Source of the DNA: an uncultured Desulfobacter sp.
Lineage (GTDB): Bacteria > Desulfobacterota > Desulfobacteria > Desulfobacterales > Desulfobacteraceae
Direction: 5' to 3'
NCBI RefSeq assembly: GCF_963664415.1
Contig: NZ_OY761442.1
Location: 558,001 to 622,000 of the forward strand
Length of the DNA: 64,000 bases
A program made the position numbers and the translations under genes. Each line of letters opens with the position of its first letter. Position 1 is the first letter of the stretch. Under the pieces are notes generated by a model. The model saw only the letters and a list, made by a program, of their open reading frames with translations, had not been told where the DNA came from and searched no databases. This document shows, piece by piece, positions 45,701 to 52,707 of the stretch.

Positions 45701-46192
45701 GGATTTGACGGTGGGGATGTTAACTTGTATGCGTACGCCTCAAACAATCCTGTAATGTTCATTGATCCATCTGGGCTGTGTGTCAATAAAATACTTGGAA
45801 ACCAGCCTGGAGATATCTTCACGATTGGATTATCTGGAGGTTACTTAATTGGTGCCGGTCTTAGTTTTGATAGAGTTGTAATGCCAGACGGAAAAGCTGA
45901 TTGGTTCTTCACTCTCGGTGCTGGAATTTCCACGCCAGGAGTTGCAATCGCGTTTGATAGAGGAAAAATTGGAAAGCAAGATAATTGGGGTATTAATTAT
46001 AATAATCCAGATTTTTCAAAGGATGATATTACCGGGTATAGTGTATCCGGGAACGTTGACCTATTCGTTATTGGGGGTGAAGCTGCCGCCAACACGTCTA
46101 ATCCTTCATATATCACCACAAAAGGAGGGGGAAGAATTTTGGGCTTAGGTGTCAATGCATTTGGTAATTGGACTTGGGACTTAGGTCAATAG
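39749..46192 (+). CDS. Giant RHS/YD-repeat cell-surface protein
   Basis: 2,147 residues. In order: membrane/signal segment (about 20-52); transglutaminase-like region (about 70-240, EYVRNHVDYVPYFGSLKGAA, DMQHWLSVDGNAG); about three Ig-like ASH/Hydin-type repeats (about 440-780, of the kind FGQSILNEPRTATATLTNNG); the DUF6531 entry (DPVDMVTGHFMYNNTDLAL, about 1093); many YD repeats (about 1190-1975); the RHS core end GRFISEDPLGFDGGDVNLYA (about 1978), and after PSGLC a 140-residue lower-GC tip. RHS shells enclose the tip and release it. The tip here is Gly-rich with alternating strands (FTIGLSGGYLIGAGLSF) and no known nuclease motif. Confidence 0.9.
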   Translation: MLTSFDRKNISQKNIPFQIKKSFTLCFAWLWLIFLGSLILNFIVPTRPLAHADVSGPGWADIKGPAVTPEQARAYYNQKKSEKSLLTTALSVEESSAEEITSEIVELARGLNHDPKLIYEYVRNHVDYVPYFGSLKGAAMTYFDGAGNDFDQASLMIALLRESGYQAQYVYGRMLIPYYGGNDNQDMQHWLSVDGNAGLILQVLYNGGISADTYGSYCRMDRVWVRAVIDGNTYVFDPAFKAYKTTLGINLSDAMEYDRSSLLSAAGGSLGTDYIAGMNETSLNNLLTAYSGNLSAFIRDNYPNASMEEIIGGREIIPEYLDELPTSLRFTIYSQDTPWDEIPEEYSHTVTILHGGINITKEIASLGGKRLSLSYQDQDTAGSAMAASSTGPPLLLTNASAKLPAVFIAEPSLVETGRPADSVLSPGMQVTAPDIEGSDMVSALGTSSQNFGRIYPPSVGASSTSATWSPSAPGSNTVTIQLVVSLTSNPQSAFTITAGAGTHNLAPGKGVNVTVKFSNSGQSAGTKTGQMRFQWKYSGSVIGTDYINLTGVVANAPDISIGGVNFGQSILNEPRTATATLTNNGSKSLSLTSNIVLSTGNTGRFQITSNYGTGTLAAGAARNMGVKYKADVRGSHATGMALAFTYDSLPYTWTYSNVLAGSTHYAADLTGSYNPPAWQTYIGNSKSGNCILKNSGSLNLSVTSLEIAGTDAARFELTGNTSAGTLSSGQEREIEVEYKGDSVGSHTASVRVNFSYDGRASYIDFSLSGQTLETPLAQLWLDDTLIAEETAPVTGTDLDYMFLSIDHPYPGKDGTYGDQEPVKYPMKRESGNYYTIIYDFGSSHDGRLLDKRQRKMAGYRISGFSDDSRQVLTETLNVMGTSWMRDTNLNHKLLSEIAGVLSVDHHRFGVVAQEQGYYIDVKAQQSASISRTGNSDAGDALFKATNFMDSALEHGVLEQMQVNRPAVSTVKLMQLANDDGDKIFLVNDTNYDAIEPELTGYSDDDKTGFAADVVKGTIFILPQNAQIGLQEWAGKGYISYFEDGDSKSCGMIIGGGYYGGFAGSNVPLDVAPVVAESNNSTNSKLTQLKDLMSDPVDMVTGHFMYNNTDLALSGGAGGLAFKRTYFGGNHHIDGVLGFGWAHNYNLYAEVHSNSEAGLGCRLPTDTAPMMAASVAILDLMTGDPGVKEWATSSLIGKWGMDQLIDNAVSLHLESDLLTYIRLPDGSFAKPPGVNATLTLTSGQYRMEERFDRVIQFNADHRAGTITDADGNTVDFTYTNGKVSSVSDSFNHALTMGYTGDLLTSVSDSAGRSVSFGYADGNLTSYTDPDGKVWDYGYIDDHKLETLQNPEGITTVINIHDALGRVMTQTVPRQTGDTTYNLYYSGYRSVEEDSQGNRAISRYDRKKRLIASEDALGHTTGYTYDGQNHVVATTDPRGNTTNYEYDGNNNLVRTVNALGEETLNTYDARFRLTDITDNLGHVTHNDYDSEHHLEKTTVWPESGQAIETSATFYSNGLPHTSTDGRGIVTTLTYDNYGNPDTSQTASAPAVDYNYNGIGLMTGLTDQGGSATSFVYDDRGLLQTRTDPFLNAMSITYYDDGKINTITDRNNDTVTYTYTDSGKPDTVAFPSGTPTTYTYDTRDNLIQMQDSLGTTTFDYDAVNRLISKTDAGGFSVAYTFDEAGNLATLTYPGNKTVTYTYDELNRLKTVTDWMDRTATYDYDPAGRLESLTQFNGTVITYSYDNANRLTGLDNLTASGGDAIATYRFTLDGNGNRTQITSDVPLDPDLTATTRSFTISTTGNQIESDGTNTFTYDDEGQLIAAYGNTLTFDPEHRLTSIAGSTTHQFKYDGAGNRLEVDRDGIITRYIYDASGNLLAEADASNQIRRYYIYGAGLLAMVEPTGTMYCYHFDATGHTVALTDNTKTIVNAYAYTPFGTIANQQENVVQPFKFVGQYGVMAEENGWYYMRARYYDPAMGRFISEDPLGFDGGDVNLYAYASNNPVMFIDPSGLCVNKILGNQPGDIFTIGLSGGYLIGAGLSFDRVVMPDGKADWFFTLGAGISTPGVAIAFDRGKIGKQDNWGINYNNPDFSKDDITGYSVSGNVDLFVIGGEAAANTSNPSYITTKGGGRILGLGVNAFGNWTWDLGQ
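43075..45780 (+). repeat. 2.7-kb RHS core duplication, copy 1
   Basis: From DLALSGGAGGLAFKRTYFGG to the end of the core this is nearly the same as 46551-49256. Differences are few and partly clustered (for example around 45075-45120 and 45265-45280). The matching stops sharply at the tip. Confidence 0.93.
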
Positions 46193-46195
46193 ACA

Positions 46196-46465
46196 ATGAT
46201 GAGTTCAACTAACAACATTATATTTGGTGTCATATTTTCGTCTGCTATTCTTATTTTTTCTATTTTTGCTTGGTATTGGATTTATTTTAGAAATGGAGCT
46301 CAAAAGTGGAGCGAAGGGATAATCCAGTATTACAAAAATTTAAAATTAGAATTTATTGGTAATTTATTTATTTTTAAACCAAAGGCTTTAAAAGTATTTA
46401 TCAGCATTTATTTATTATGTTTAGTTTCAGCGTTAATTTGGATATTATATTCGTGGAAAAGGTGA
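46196..46465 (+). CDS. Two-TM small protein, candidate immunity protein for the first RHS tip
   Basis: 89 residues starting 4 bp after the rhs stop. Two membrane segments: about 8-28 (NIIFGVIFSSAILIFSIFAW) and about 66-85 (VFISIYLLCLVSALIWILYS). Between them is a Lys-rich cytoplasmic loop. Low-GC composition matches the tip. Small genes right after an RHS tip typically encode cognate immunity proteins; membrane ones usually guard against envelope-acting tips. This is inferred from position; no family is recognised. Confidence 0.55.
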   Translation: MMSSTNNIIFGVIFSSAILIFSIFAWYWIYFRNGAQKWSEGIIQYYKNLKLEFIGNLFIFKPKALKVFISIYLLCLVSALIWILYSWKR

Positions 46466-46550
46466 AAGCGTAAATCGAAATCGGGGGACATAAATCGGGG
46501 TAAATCTTACTTAATTCAAGTCAAGCATTTTTATAAGAGGGGCCACTGCT

Positions 46551-49256
46551 CTTGCCCTGTCCGGCGGTGCCGGGGGCCTTGCCTTCAAAAGAACCTATTT
46601 TGGCGGCAATCACCATATAGACGGTGACCTGGGGTTTGGCTGGGCCCACAACTATAATCTCTATGCGGAAGTCCATTCAAACTCTGAAGCCGGCCTTGTC
46701 TGCCGTCTGCCTACCGATGCCGCGCCCATGATGGCGGCATCGGTTGCGATCCTGGATCTTATGACAGGAACTCCGGGGGTAAAAGAGTGGGCAACCTCCT
46801 CTCTCATTGGTAAATGGGGCATGGACCAGCTGATTGACAATGCCGTGTCCCTTCACCTGGAATCAGATCTTCTCACCTATATCCGCCTGCCGGACGGGTC
46901 TTTTGCCAAGCCACCCGGCGTAAACGCCACCCTGACCCTGACCAGCGGACAGTACCGGATGGAAGAACGGTTTGACCGGGTTATCCAGTTCAATGCCGAC
47001 CACCGTGCCGGTACCATCACCGATGCTGACGGCAACACCGTTGATTTTACCTACACCAACGGCAAAGTATCCTCGGTTTCCGACAGCTTTAACCACGCCC
47101 TGACCATGGGGTATACCGGGGATCTCCTCACATCGGTAAGCGATTCCGCCGGCCGCAGCGTTTCGTTCGGCTATGCAGACGGCAATCTGACCTCATACAC
47201 AGACCCAGACGGCAAGGTCTGGGACTACGGGTATATTGACGACCACAAACTGGAAACCCTGCAAAACCCGGAAGGCATCACCACAGTCATTAACATCCAT
47301 GACTCTCTGGGCCGGGTCATGACCCAGACCGTGCCCCGCCAGACCGGCGATACCACCTATAACCTGTATTATTCAGGCTACCGGAGCGTGGAAGAGGACA
47401 GTCAGGGCAACCGGGCCATATCCCGCTATGACCGCAAAAAGCGCCTTATTGCTTCGGAAGACGCCCTGGGCCACACCACCGGTTACACCTATGACGGCCA
47501 GAACCATGTTGTTGCCACAACTGACCCCAGGGGCAATACCACAAATTATGAATATGACGGCAACAACAACCTTGTCCGCACCGTCAATGCCCTGGGCGAG
47601 GAAACGCTCAACACCTATGATGCCCGGTTCCGGCTCACGGATATCACCGACAACCTGGGCCATGTGACCCATAACGATTATGATTCAGAACACCACCTGG
47701 AAAAGACTACGGTCTGGCCCAAATCCGGCCAGGCTATTGAGACTTCTGCCACATTCTATTCCAACGGCCTGCCCCATACGTCAACAGACGGCCGGGGCAT
47801 TGTCACGACCCTGACCTATGACAATTACGGCAACCCGGATACCAGCCAAACCGCCTCAGCCCCTGCCGTTGATTATAACTATAACGGCATCGGGCTCATG
47901 ACCGGCCTGACCGACCAGGGCGGGTCCGCCACCTCTTTTGTCTATGATGACAGGGGACTGCTTCAAACCCGGACAGACCCCTTTTTGAACGCCATGTCCA
48001 TCACCTATTACGATGATGGTAAAATAAACACCATAACCGACCGGAACAACGACACGGTGACATACACATATACGGATTCCGGTAAGCCCGACACTGTGGC
48101 CTTCCCGTCAGGAACACCCACAACTTACACCTATGACACCCGGGACAATCTCATCCAAATGCAGGACAGCCTGGGCACAACAACCTTTGACTATGATGCC
48201 GTCAACCGCCTGATATCCAAAACAGATGCCGGCGGGTTCTCGGTTGCCTACACCTTTGATGAAGCCGGCAACCTTGCCACACTCACCTATCCGGGCAACA
48301 AGACCGTAACCTACACCTATGACGAGCTGAACCGCCTGAAAACCGTTACGGACTGGATGGACAGGACCGCCACCTATGACTATGATCCCGCAGGCCGCCT
48401 TGAATCCCTGACCCAGTTTAACGGGACGGTAATTACCTATAGTTACGACAATGCCAACCGCCTTACCGGCCTTGACAATCTCACCGCTTCAGGTGGGGAT
48501 GCCATCGCTACCTACCGGTTTACCCTGGACGGAAACGGCAACCGCACCCAGGTAACCCGGGAAGTGCCCCTGGATCCGGATCTTACGGCAACCACCAAAA
48601 CTTTCACCATCAGCACCACGGGCAACCAGATAGAGAGCGACGGCACCAACACATTTACATATGACGATGAAGGCCAGCTCATCGCAGCCTACGGCAACAC
48701 CTTAACCTTTGACCCCGAACACCGCCTGACATCCATTGCCGGAAACACACCCCGCCAGTTCAAATACGACGGGGCCGGAAACCGCCTGGAAGCCGACCGT
48801 GACGGCGTCATCACCCGGTACATCTATGATGCTTCGGGCAACCTGCTTGCCGAAGCCGACGCGTCAAACCAAATCCAGCACTACTATATCTACGGCGCAG
48901 GCCTTTTGGCCATGGTGGAACCCGCCGGCACCATGTACTGCTACCACTTTGACGCCACCGGCCACACGGTGGCCCTGACTGACAACACCAAAACCATTGT
49001 AAACTCTTATGCCTACACCCCGTTCGGCACCATTGCCAACCAGCAGGAAAATGTGGTACAGCCCTTTAAGTTTGTGGGCCAATACGGTGTCATGACCGAG
49101 GACAACGGCTGGTACTACATGCGGGCCAGATATTATGACCCGGCCATGGGCAGGTTCATCTCCGAAGATCCTTTAGGATTTGACGGTGGAGATGTCAACT
49201 TGTATGCGTATGCCTCAAATAATCCTGTTATGTTTATTGATCCTTTGGGGTTGTGT
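46551..49256 (+). repeat. 2.7-kb RHS core duplication, copy 2 (orphan cassette)
   Basis: Copy 2 of the core at 43075-45780, starting inside the codons for ALALSGG after an unrelated 90-bp spacer containing CGGGGGACATAAATCGGGG. No promoter, signal peptide or transglutaminase part precedes it. Confidence 0.93.
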
Positions 49257-49640
49257 ACAGAAAGCAATTTGACCTTTGGAAATTTTGCAAAGGCATGGGC
49301 CAGGAATGTTACTGTTGGAGTTGCTGCCTACTATGGAATGGCAAAGCTTTTCTTCGGGGGTAGTCCCCAAAGCGGGCTCAATTCTGTTGGATCAGCAGCC
49401 ATAAATGTAAAATTTCCAAGTGCTAACCAGTTAGCAAATACGCTTGAGACAAGCGTAAGAAATTTTCATAAAAATATAAAACCTAATATTGTTAGAGACT
49501 TCAGTCGGGAAATTAATAACATTGGTGCAAAAAATCCAGATATTGGAATTACCGAAATTGGGCATATCTCGTTCAGAAATCCTAAAACAGGACAAACGGC
49601 TATTACCGACGTACTTCTGGAGACTTATAAACCATTATGA
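46728..49640 (+). CDS. Orphan RHS core with an alternative C-terminal tip
   Basis: 970 residues if started at the ATG at 46728, though this ATG is internal in the full-length copy; homology begins at 46551 and no ribosome site is seen, so it may be silent. The core is the same as in the first gene, to NPVMFIDPLGLC. The tip (last about 130 residues) differs: a hydrophobic stretch (NVTVGVAAYYGMAKLFFGG), then a helical region and a C-terminal beta segment TEIGHISFRNPKTGQTAITD. Toxic activity is unknown. The next gene overlaps by 4 bp (ATGA). Recombination in the shared core would put this tip on the expressed gene. Confidence 0.8.
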   Translation: MMAASVAILDLMTGTPGVKEWATSSLIGKWGMDQLIDNAVSLHLESDLLTYIRLPDGSFAKPPGVNATLTLTSGQYRMEERFDRVIQFNADHRAGTITDADGNTVDFTYTNGKVSSVSDSFNHALTMGYTGDLLTSVSDSAGRSVSFGYADGNLTSYTDPDGKVWDYGYIDDHKLETLQNPEGITTVINIHDSLGRVMTQTVPRQTGDTTYNLYYSGYRSVEEDSQGNRAISRYDRKKRLIASEDALGHTTGYTYDGQNHVVATTDPRGNTTNYEYDGNNNLVRTVNALGEETLNTYDARFRLTDITDNLGHVTHNDYDSEHHLEKTTVWPKSGQAIETSATFYSNGLPHTSTDGRGIVTTLTYDNYGNPDTSQTASAPAVDYNYNGIGLMTGLTDQGGSATSFVYDDRGLLQTRTDPFLNAMSITYYDDGKINTITDRNNDTVTYTYTDSGKPDTVAFPSGTPTTYTYDTRDNLIQMQDSLGTTTFDYDAVNRLISKTDAGGFSVAYTFDEAGNLATLTYPGNKTVTYTYDELNRLKTVTDWMDRTATYDYDPAGRLESLTQFNGTVITYSYDNANRLTGLDNLTASGGDAIATYRFTLDGNGNRTQVTREVPLDPDLTATTKTFTISTTGNQIESDGTNTFTYDDEGQLIAAYGNTLTFDPEHRLTSIAGNTPRQFKYDGAGNRLEADRDGVITRYIYDASGNLLAEADASNQIQHYYIYGAGLLAMVEPAGTMYCYHFDATGHTVALTDNTKTIVNSYAYTPFGTIANQQENVVQPFKFVGQYGVMTEDNGWYYMRARYYDPAMGRFISEDPLGFDGGDVNLYAYASNNPVMFIDPLGLCTESNLTFGNFAKAWARNVTVGVAAYYGMAKLFFGGSPQSGLNSVGSAAINVKFPSANQLANTLETSVRNFHKNIKPNIVRDFSREINNIGAKNPDIGITEIGHISFRNPKTGQTAITDVLLETYKPL

Positions 49641-50038
49641 GTAAAACAATTGAAATAGAAGGCTATTGTCGTTTATGGGGAGATCAATTTTCTCCAATGG
49701 TAGTCGAGGAAGAAACCGGAATTCATTTCGACTATAAAAATGAACCTGGAGAAATAGGAAAGACCGGGCGTTATAAAGGTGTTGCCATTCCATGCGGTAG
49801 TGGAGAAATTGCTTTTTCTGAAACGGGAGCATCTGCGGACCTACTTTCCCCCGATGCACCAATACTTGAGATAATTGAAAAACACCAATCGTCTTTTTCC
49901 GCAGCAGGCGCAACCGAAATCGTTTTGATTATCAATGTGTTTTATAAAGGGCAATGCAATATTGAGCAAAGTCATAAGCTTTTAAAACGTCTTGCTATGC
50001 TTAAGGTAGATTTATCTATTTCTTGCCAACAACTTTAA
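49637..50038 (+). CDS. Candidate immunity protein for the second RHS tip (DUF4279-like)
   Basis: 133 residues, overlapping the tip stop by 4 bp. Soluble, no signal peptide. It opens with a short strand (IEIEGYCRLWGDQFSPMVVE), followed by EETGIHFDYKNEPGEIGKTG and a helical segment LSPDAPILEIIEKHQSSFSA, then IVLIINVFYKGQCNIEQSH. The layout resembles DUF4279, a family found among immunity proteins; I judge this from the fold pattern, not from a search. The partner would be the tip encoded just upstream. Confidence 0.6.
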   Translation: MSKTIEIEGYCRLWGDQFSPMVVEEETGIHFDYKNEPGEIGKTGRYKGVAIPCGSGEIAFSETGASADLLSPDAPILEIIEKHQSSFSAAGATEIVLIINVFYKGQCNIEQSHKLLKRLAMLKVDLSISCQQL

Positions 50039-50206
50039 GGTCACCCATTAAAGGCTGGATCAAGAGAAAAAACGGATTTGGAAAACGGATTTGGGGGAGG
50101 GCCGAGCTAACAACCTGAAATAAAAGTAAATATTCTTTGAAAAGACCATCAAAATAGGCTTAGGTTAATGTTTTTGGAGGCAAAATGGGCATTTTAAGAA
50201 AGTTCA

Positions 50207-50352
50207 TTTTACGGGGGAGACGACAATCAGGATATGCAGCATTGGCTGTCGGTGGATGGCAATGCTGCACTGATCCTCCAGGTATTTTACAACGGCGGCA
50301 TTAATACCGACACTTATCAATCGAACTGCCGTATGGACAGGGTATATGTTAA
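50207..50352 (+). pseudogene. Fragment of a third rhs gene (transglutaminase-like region)
   Basis: DNQDMQHWLSVDGNAALILQ and VFYNGGINTDTYQSNCRMDR, i.e. the same segment as 40282-40428 in the large gene, with several substitutions. It begins and ends abruptly and has no start. It shows that at least one more rhs copy once existed nearby. Confidence 0.85.
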
Positions 50353-50444
50353 AATTCCAAACCGTCATTCGACGAACAATACTCAACATATTGAACAGGC
50401 CGATTGTCCTTTGTTTTACGACTTTTGGAGATAGGAATTGAGCG

Positions 50445-50580
50445 TTGGCTATGTCTATCATGTGTCGTCGAAATGCTTGTCAATAAAGGCGTTCACTCCT
50501 TTTTCCAGTGCGCAGGACACCCTCAATCCAGAGGGTGAGCGTTAGTGTTGGAAATGCTCTGGAGTAACAGGGAGAGTCTA
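50445..50580. repeat. 130-bp repeat, inverted copy of 37085-37215
   Basis: Contains CACCCTC-AATCCA-GAGGGTG (7-bp hairpin) followed by AGCGTTAGTGTTGG. Flanking bases on both sides also match the other copy. Further left, at 50378-50455, the sequence ACTCAACATATTGAACAGG and on resembles 60868-60950, a separate short repeat. Confidence 0.65.
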
Positions 50581-50734
50581 TGGGAGTCGGCCGACTGGAA
50601 AACGCAGCCTTGTGGAAGGATAGTCCTCTTCTCAGACGTTTGATTTGATCTATCAGGCTTTCGGTTCAGGTCGCCAATAGCAAAAGTAGCAATCACGGCT
50701 TCCATAATGTATTGGACGTTTGTTTATCCTTCTC

Positions 50735-52252
50735 TCAGTTTGTTTTTTTATCTATCACCCGGGCGAGCGTTCGTACACCAGATTCAATCTCTGTTTGGCC
50801 AACGGCGGCAAATCCAAGCAGCAGTCCCGGATCCACAGGTTGCGTTCTGGCATAAGCCGAAAGAGGGAGGCTTTCAATTCCTGCTTGGGCTGCCAGATTG
50901 ACAACTTCCTTGTCGTTACATTGGTTGGGAAGAAATGCCGGGGTGTCCAGTCCCATGGTGATTTTAGGGATTTCGAGCAAACCTGCCAGATAAGCATCAG
51001 CCGCTTGCCGCAACGTCTGGGCGCGCTCGGCATAGAGCAAGCGCATCCGTCGCACGTGGCGACCCAAATGACCTTCGGCAATGAATTCGTGCAAAGTGGT
51101 CTGGGCGATGATGGGGACGTGTCGAAAGGTTAAGGACAAGGCCGCGGTGAAAGGTGCAATCAATTGATCGGGCAACACGGCATAGGAAATACGAAGAGAG
51201 GGGAAGAGCAGTTTGCTGAAAGTCCCACAATAGATCACTCGCCCCTTTTTGTCCAGGCTCTTCATGGCCGATAGCGGCGCACCCTCGAAACGATATTCGC
51301 TGTCGTAGTCGTCTTCAATCACAATGGCATTGTGCTGATGGGCCCAGTTCAGCAGGGAAAAGCGGCGATCCAGCGCCAATACGTAGCCCAAGGGCGATTG
51401 CCTTCCGGCTGTGACATATGCCAATCTCGCATTGGGAGCCTGATTGCGAGCGTTTTCAACATCTATGCCATTCAAATCCACTGGGATATCCACTATTTTT
51501 GCACCGGCGGCGGCGAATATCAAATGGGCACCAGGATATCCAGGATCCTCGATCCATACTTGGTCTCCTGGATCGAGCAATAACCGAGCACTTATATCAA
51601 GTATCTGCTGGACGCTGCCCACCAACACCACCTGTTCAGCAGAGCATGTGATACCACGGCTGGAACGTAGGTAACCTGCGATTTCTTCACGTAACGGTTT
51701 GTAACCGCAGGCGTCTCCATCCGCGAGGAATTTTGGACACAGGCGACGTGATCTGCGTGAGGCAATGCGCATCCACAGATCAAAAGGAAATGCAGTGACA
51801 TCCGGTTGATTGGTGCGAAATGCTTTAGCCGGTAACGTGCGCCCTGCAACGCTGAACGGCGTCATTGATAGCTTCTTGCCCCGGGCAGACAACACCACAG
51901 CCGGAGCCTCGTACTTGGTTCCAGTGGCGTTGTCGCTGATAGATTCCGCCACCCCACTGCCTGTAGCGACCGGTCTGGGAGGTAAGTCCGGCAACTCCGG
52001 GGCTACAAAGCTGCCCTTTCCCGTTACGCCCTGGATATATCCCTCCGCACCCAATTGAGCATAAGCCGCCAGCACCGTACCACGGGATATTTTCAATCGT
52101 AGCGCCAGATCACGGGTGGCCGGCAGGCGTGCTCCCCTCATAAGCCTACCCGCGAGGATGGCTGTACGGATTTCATCATACAACCACCGTTGAAGCGGAA
52201 TCCCGTCTGGTCGAGGAGGCAAGGAGATTTCTATGTCAGCGGCTTGTCGCAT
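50735..52252 (-). CDS. MocR-type GntR regulator with aminotransferase domain
   Basis: 505 residues. An N-terminal winged helix of GntR type (about 15-85: LQRWLYDEIRTAILAGRLMR, LPATRDLALRLKISRGTVLA) joined to a fold-type I aminotransferase domain (about 130-490). The PLP region is intact: IEDDYDSEYRFEGAP and the Lys in YCGTFSKLLFPSLRISY. MocR proteins use PLP or an aminated ligand as effector; PdxR is the best-known member. It is transcribed away from the SMR efflux remnant, its likely target. The frame is whole. Confidence 0.93.
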   Translation of the reverse strand: MRQAADIEISLPPRPDGIPLQRWLYDEIRTAILAGRLMRGARLPATRDLALRLKISRGTVLAAYAQLGAEGYIQGVTGKGSFVAPELPDLPPRPVATGSGVAESISDNATGTKYEAPAVVLSARGKKLSMTPFSVAGRTLPAKAFRTNQPDVTAFPFDLWMRIASRRSRRLCPKFLADGDACGYKPLREEIAGYLRSSRGITCSAEQVVLVGSVQQILDISARLLLDPGDQVWIEDPGYPGAHLIFAAAGAKIVDIPVDLNGIDVENARNQAPNARLAYVTAGRQSPLGYVLALDRRFSLLNWAHQHNAIVIEDDYDSEYRFEGAPLSAMKSLDKKGRVIYCGTFSKLLFPSLRISYAVLPDQLIAPFTAALSLTFRHVPIIAQTTLHEFIAEGHLGRHVRRMRLLYAERAQTLRQAADAYLAGLLEIPKITMGLDTPAFLPNQCNDKEVVNLAAQAGIESLPLSAYARTQPVDPGLLLGFAAVGQTEIESGVRTLARVIDKKTN

Positions 52253-52356
52253 ATGATGCGCCTCATAATGGCCTAATCAAATTTCTATTAATGGATCTAC
52301 ACATTATACCATATCATTGATATTCTCATCACACAATCTTTGAGCCGGGAGAATAT

Positions 52357-52564
52357 ATGGGGTACTTGTATCTTTATTATATCAATAATTGTAGAAGTTA
52401 TCGGAACCAGTGCTTTTAAAGAATTTACCCAAGTATGTTCAAGGATTATGGCAATTATAGGTTATGGGGCATCATTCTATTTTTTATCGCTCGTCTTTAT
52501 TTATTCTCAGAAGTTAACAGAAAAAAACTACATAATTACTTGTTCTGTCTCAGATAAATATTGA
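52357..52564 (+). pseudogene. SMR multidrug efflux gene, frameshifted and truncated
   Basis: ATG at 52357 with GGGAG upstream gives MGYLYL; the frame then shifts and the family sequence continues as IISIIVEVIGTSAFKEFTQV and RIMAIIGYGASFYFLSLVFI. It matches the first two helices of EmrE-type transporters, including the essential Glu in VEVIGTS. After about 60 residues the family match stops, and the last two helices are absent. Divergent from the MocR gene with a 104-bp shared promoter region. Confidence 0.7.
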
Positions 52565-52707
52565 AAATGAAATATTCCCTAAAATTTAATGAGTTGAATT
52601 TATATTTAGGCAGTTTGATATTGGGGTTGCTACAGTACGTAAGTTTTTAACAATTTCCATGTTATCATTCAAATTGTAATCACAATTTTATTTTTTCAAG
52701 AGGATGT

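Noticed and set aside
50204..50461. 85-codon minus-strand ORF over the rhs fragment
   Set aside because: Half of it is the antisense of the rhs remnant; the other half is the short interspersed repeat seen also near 60868.
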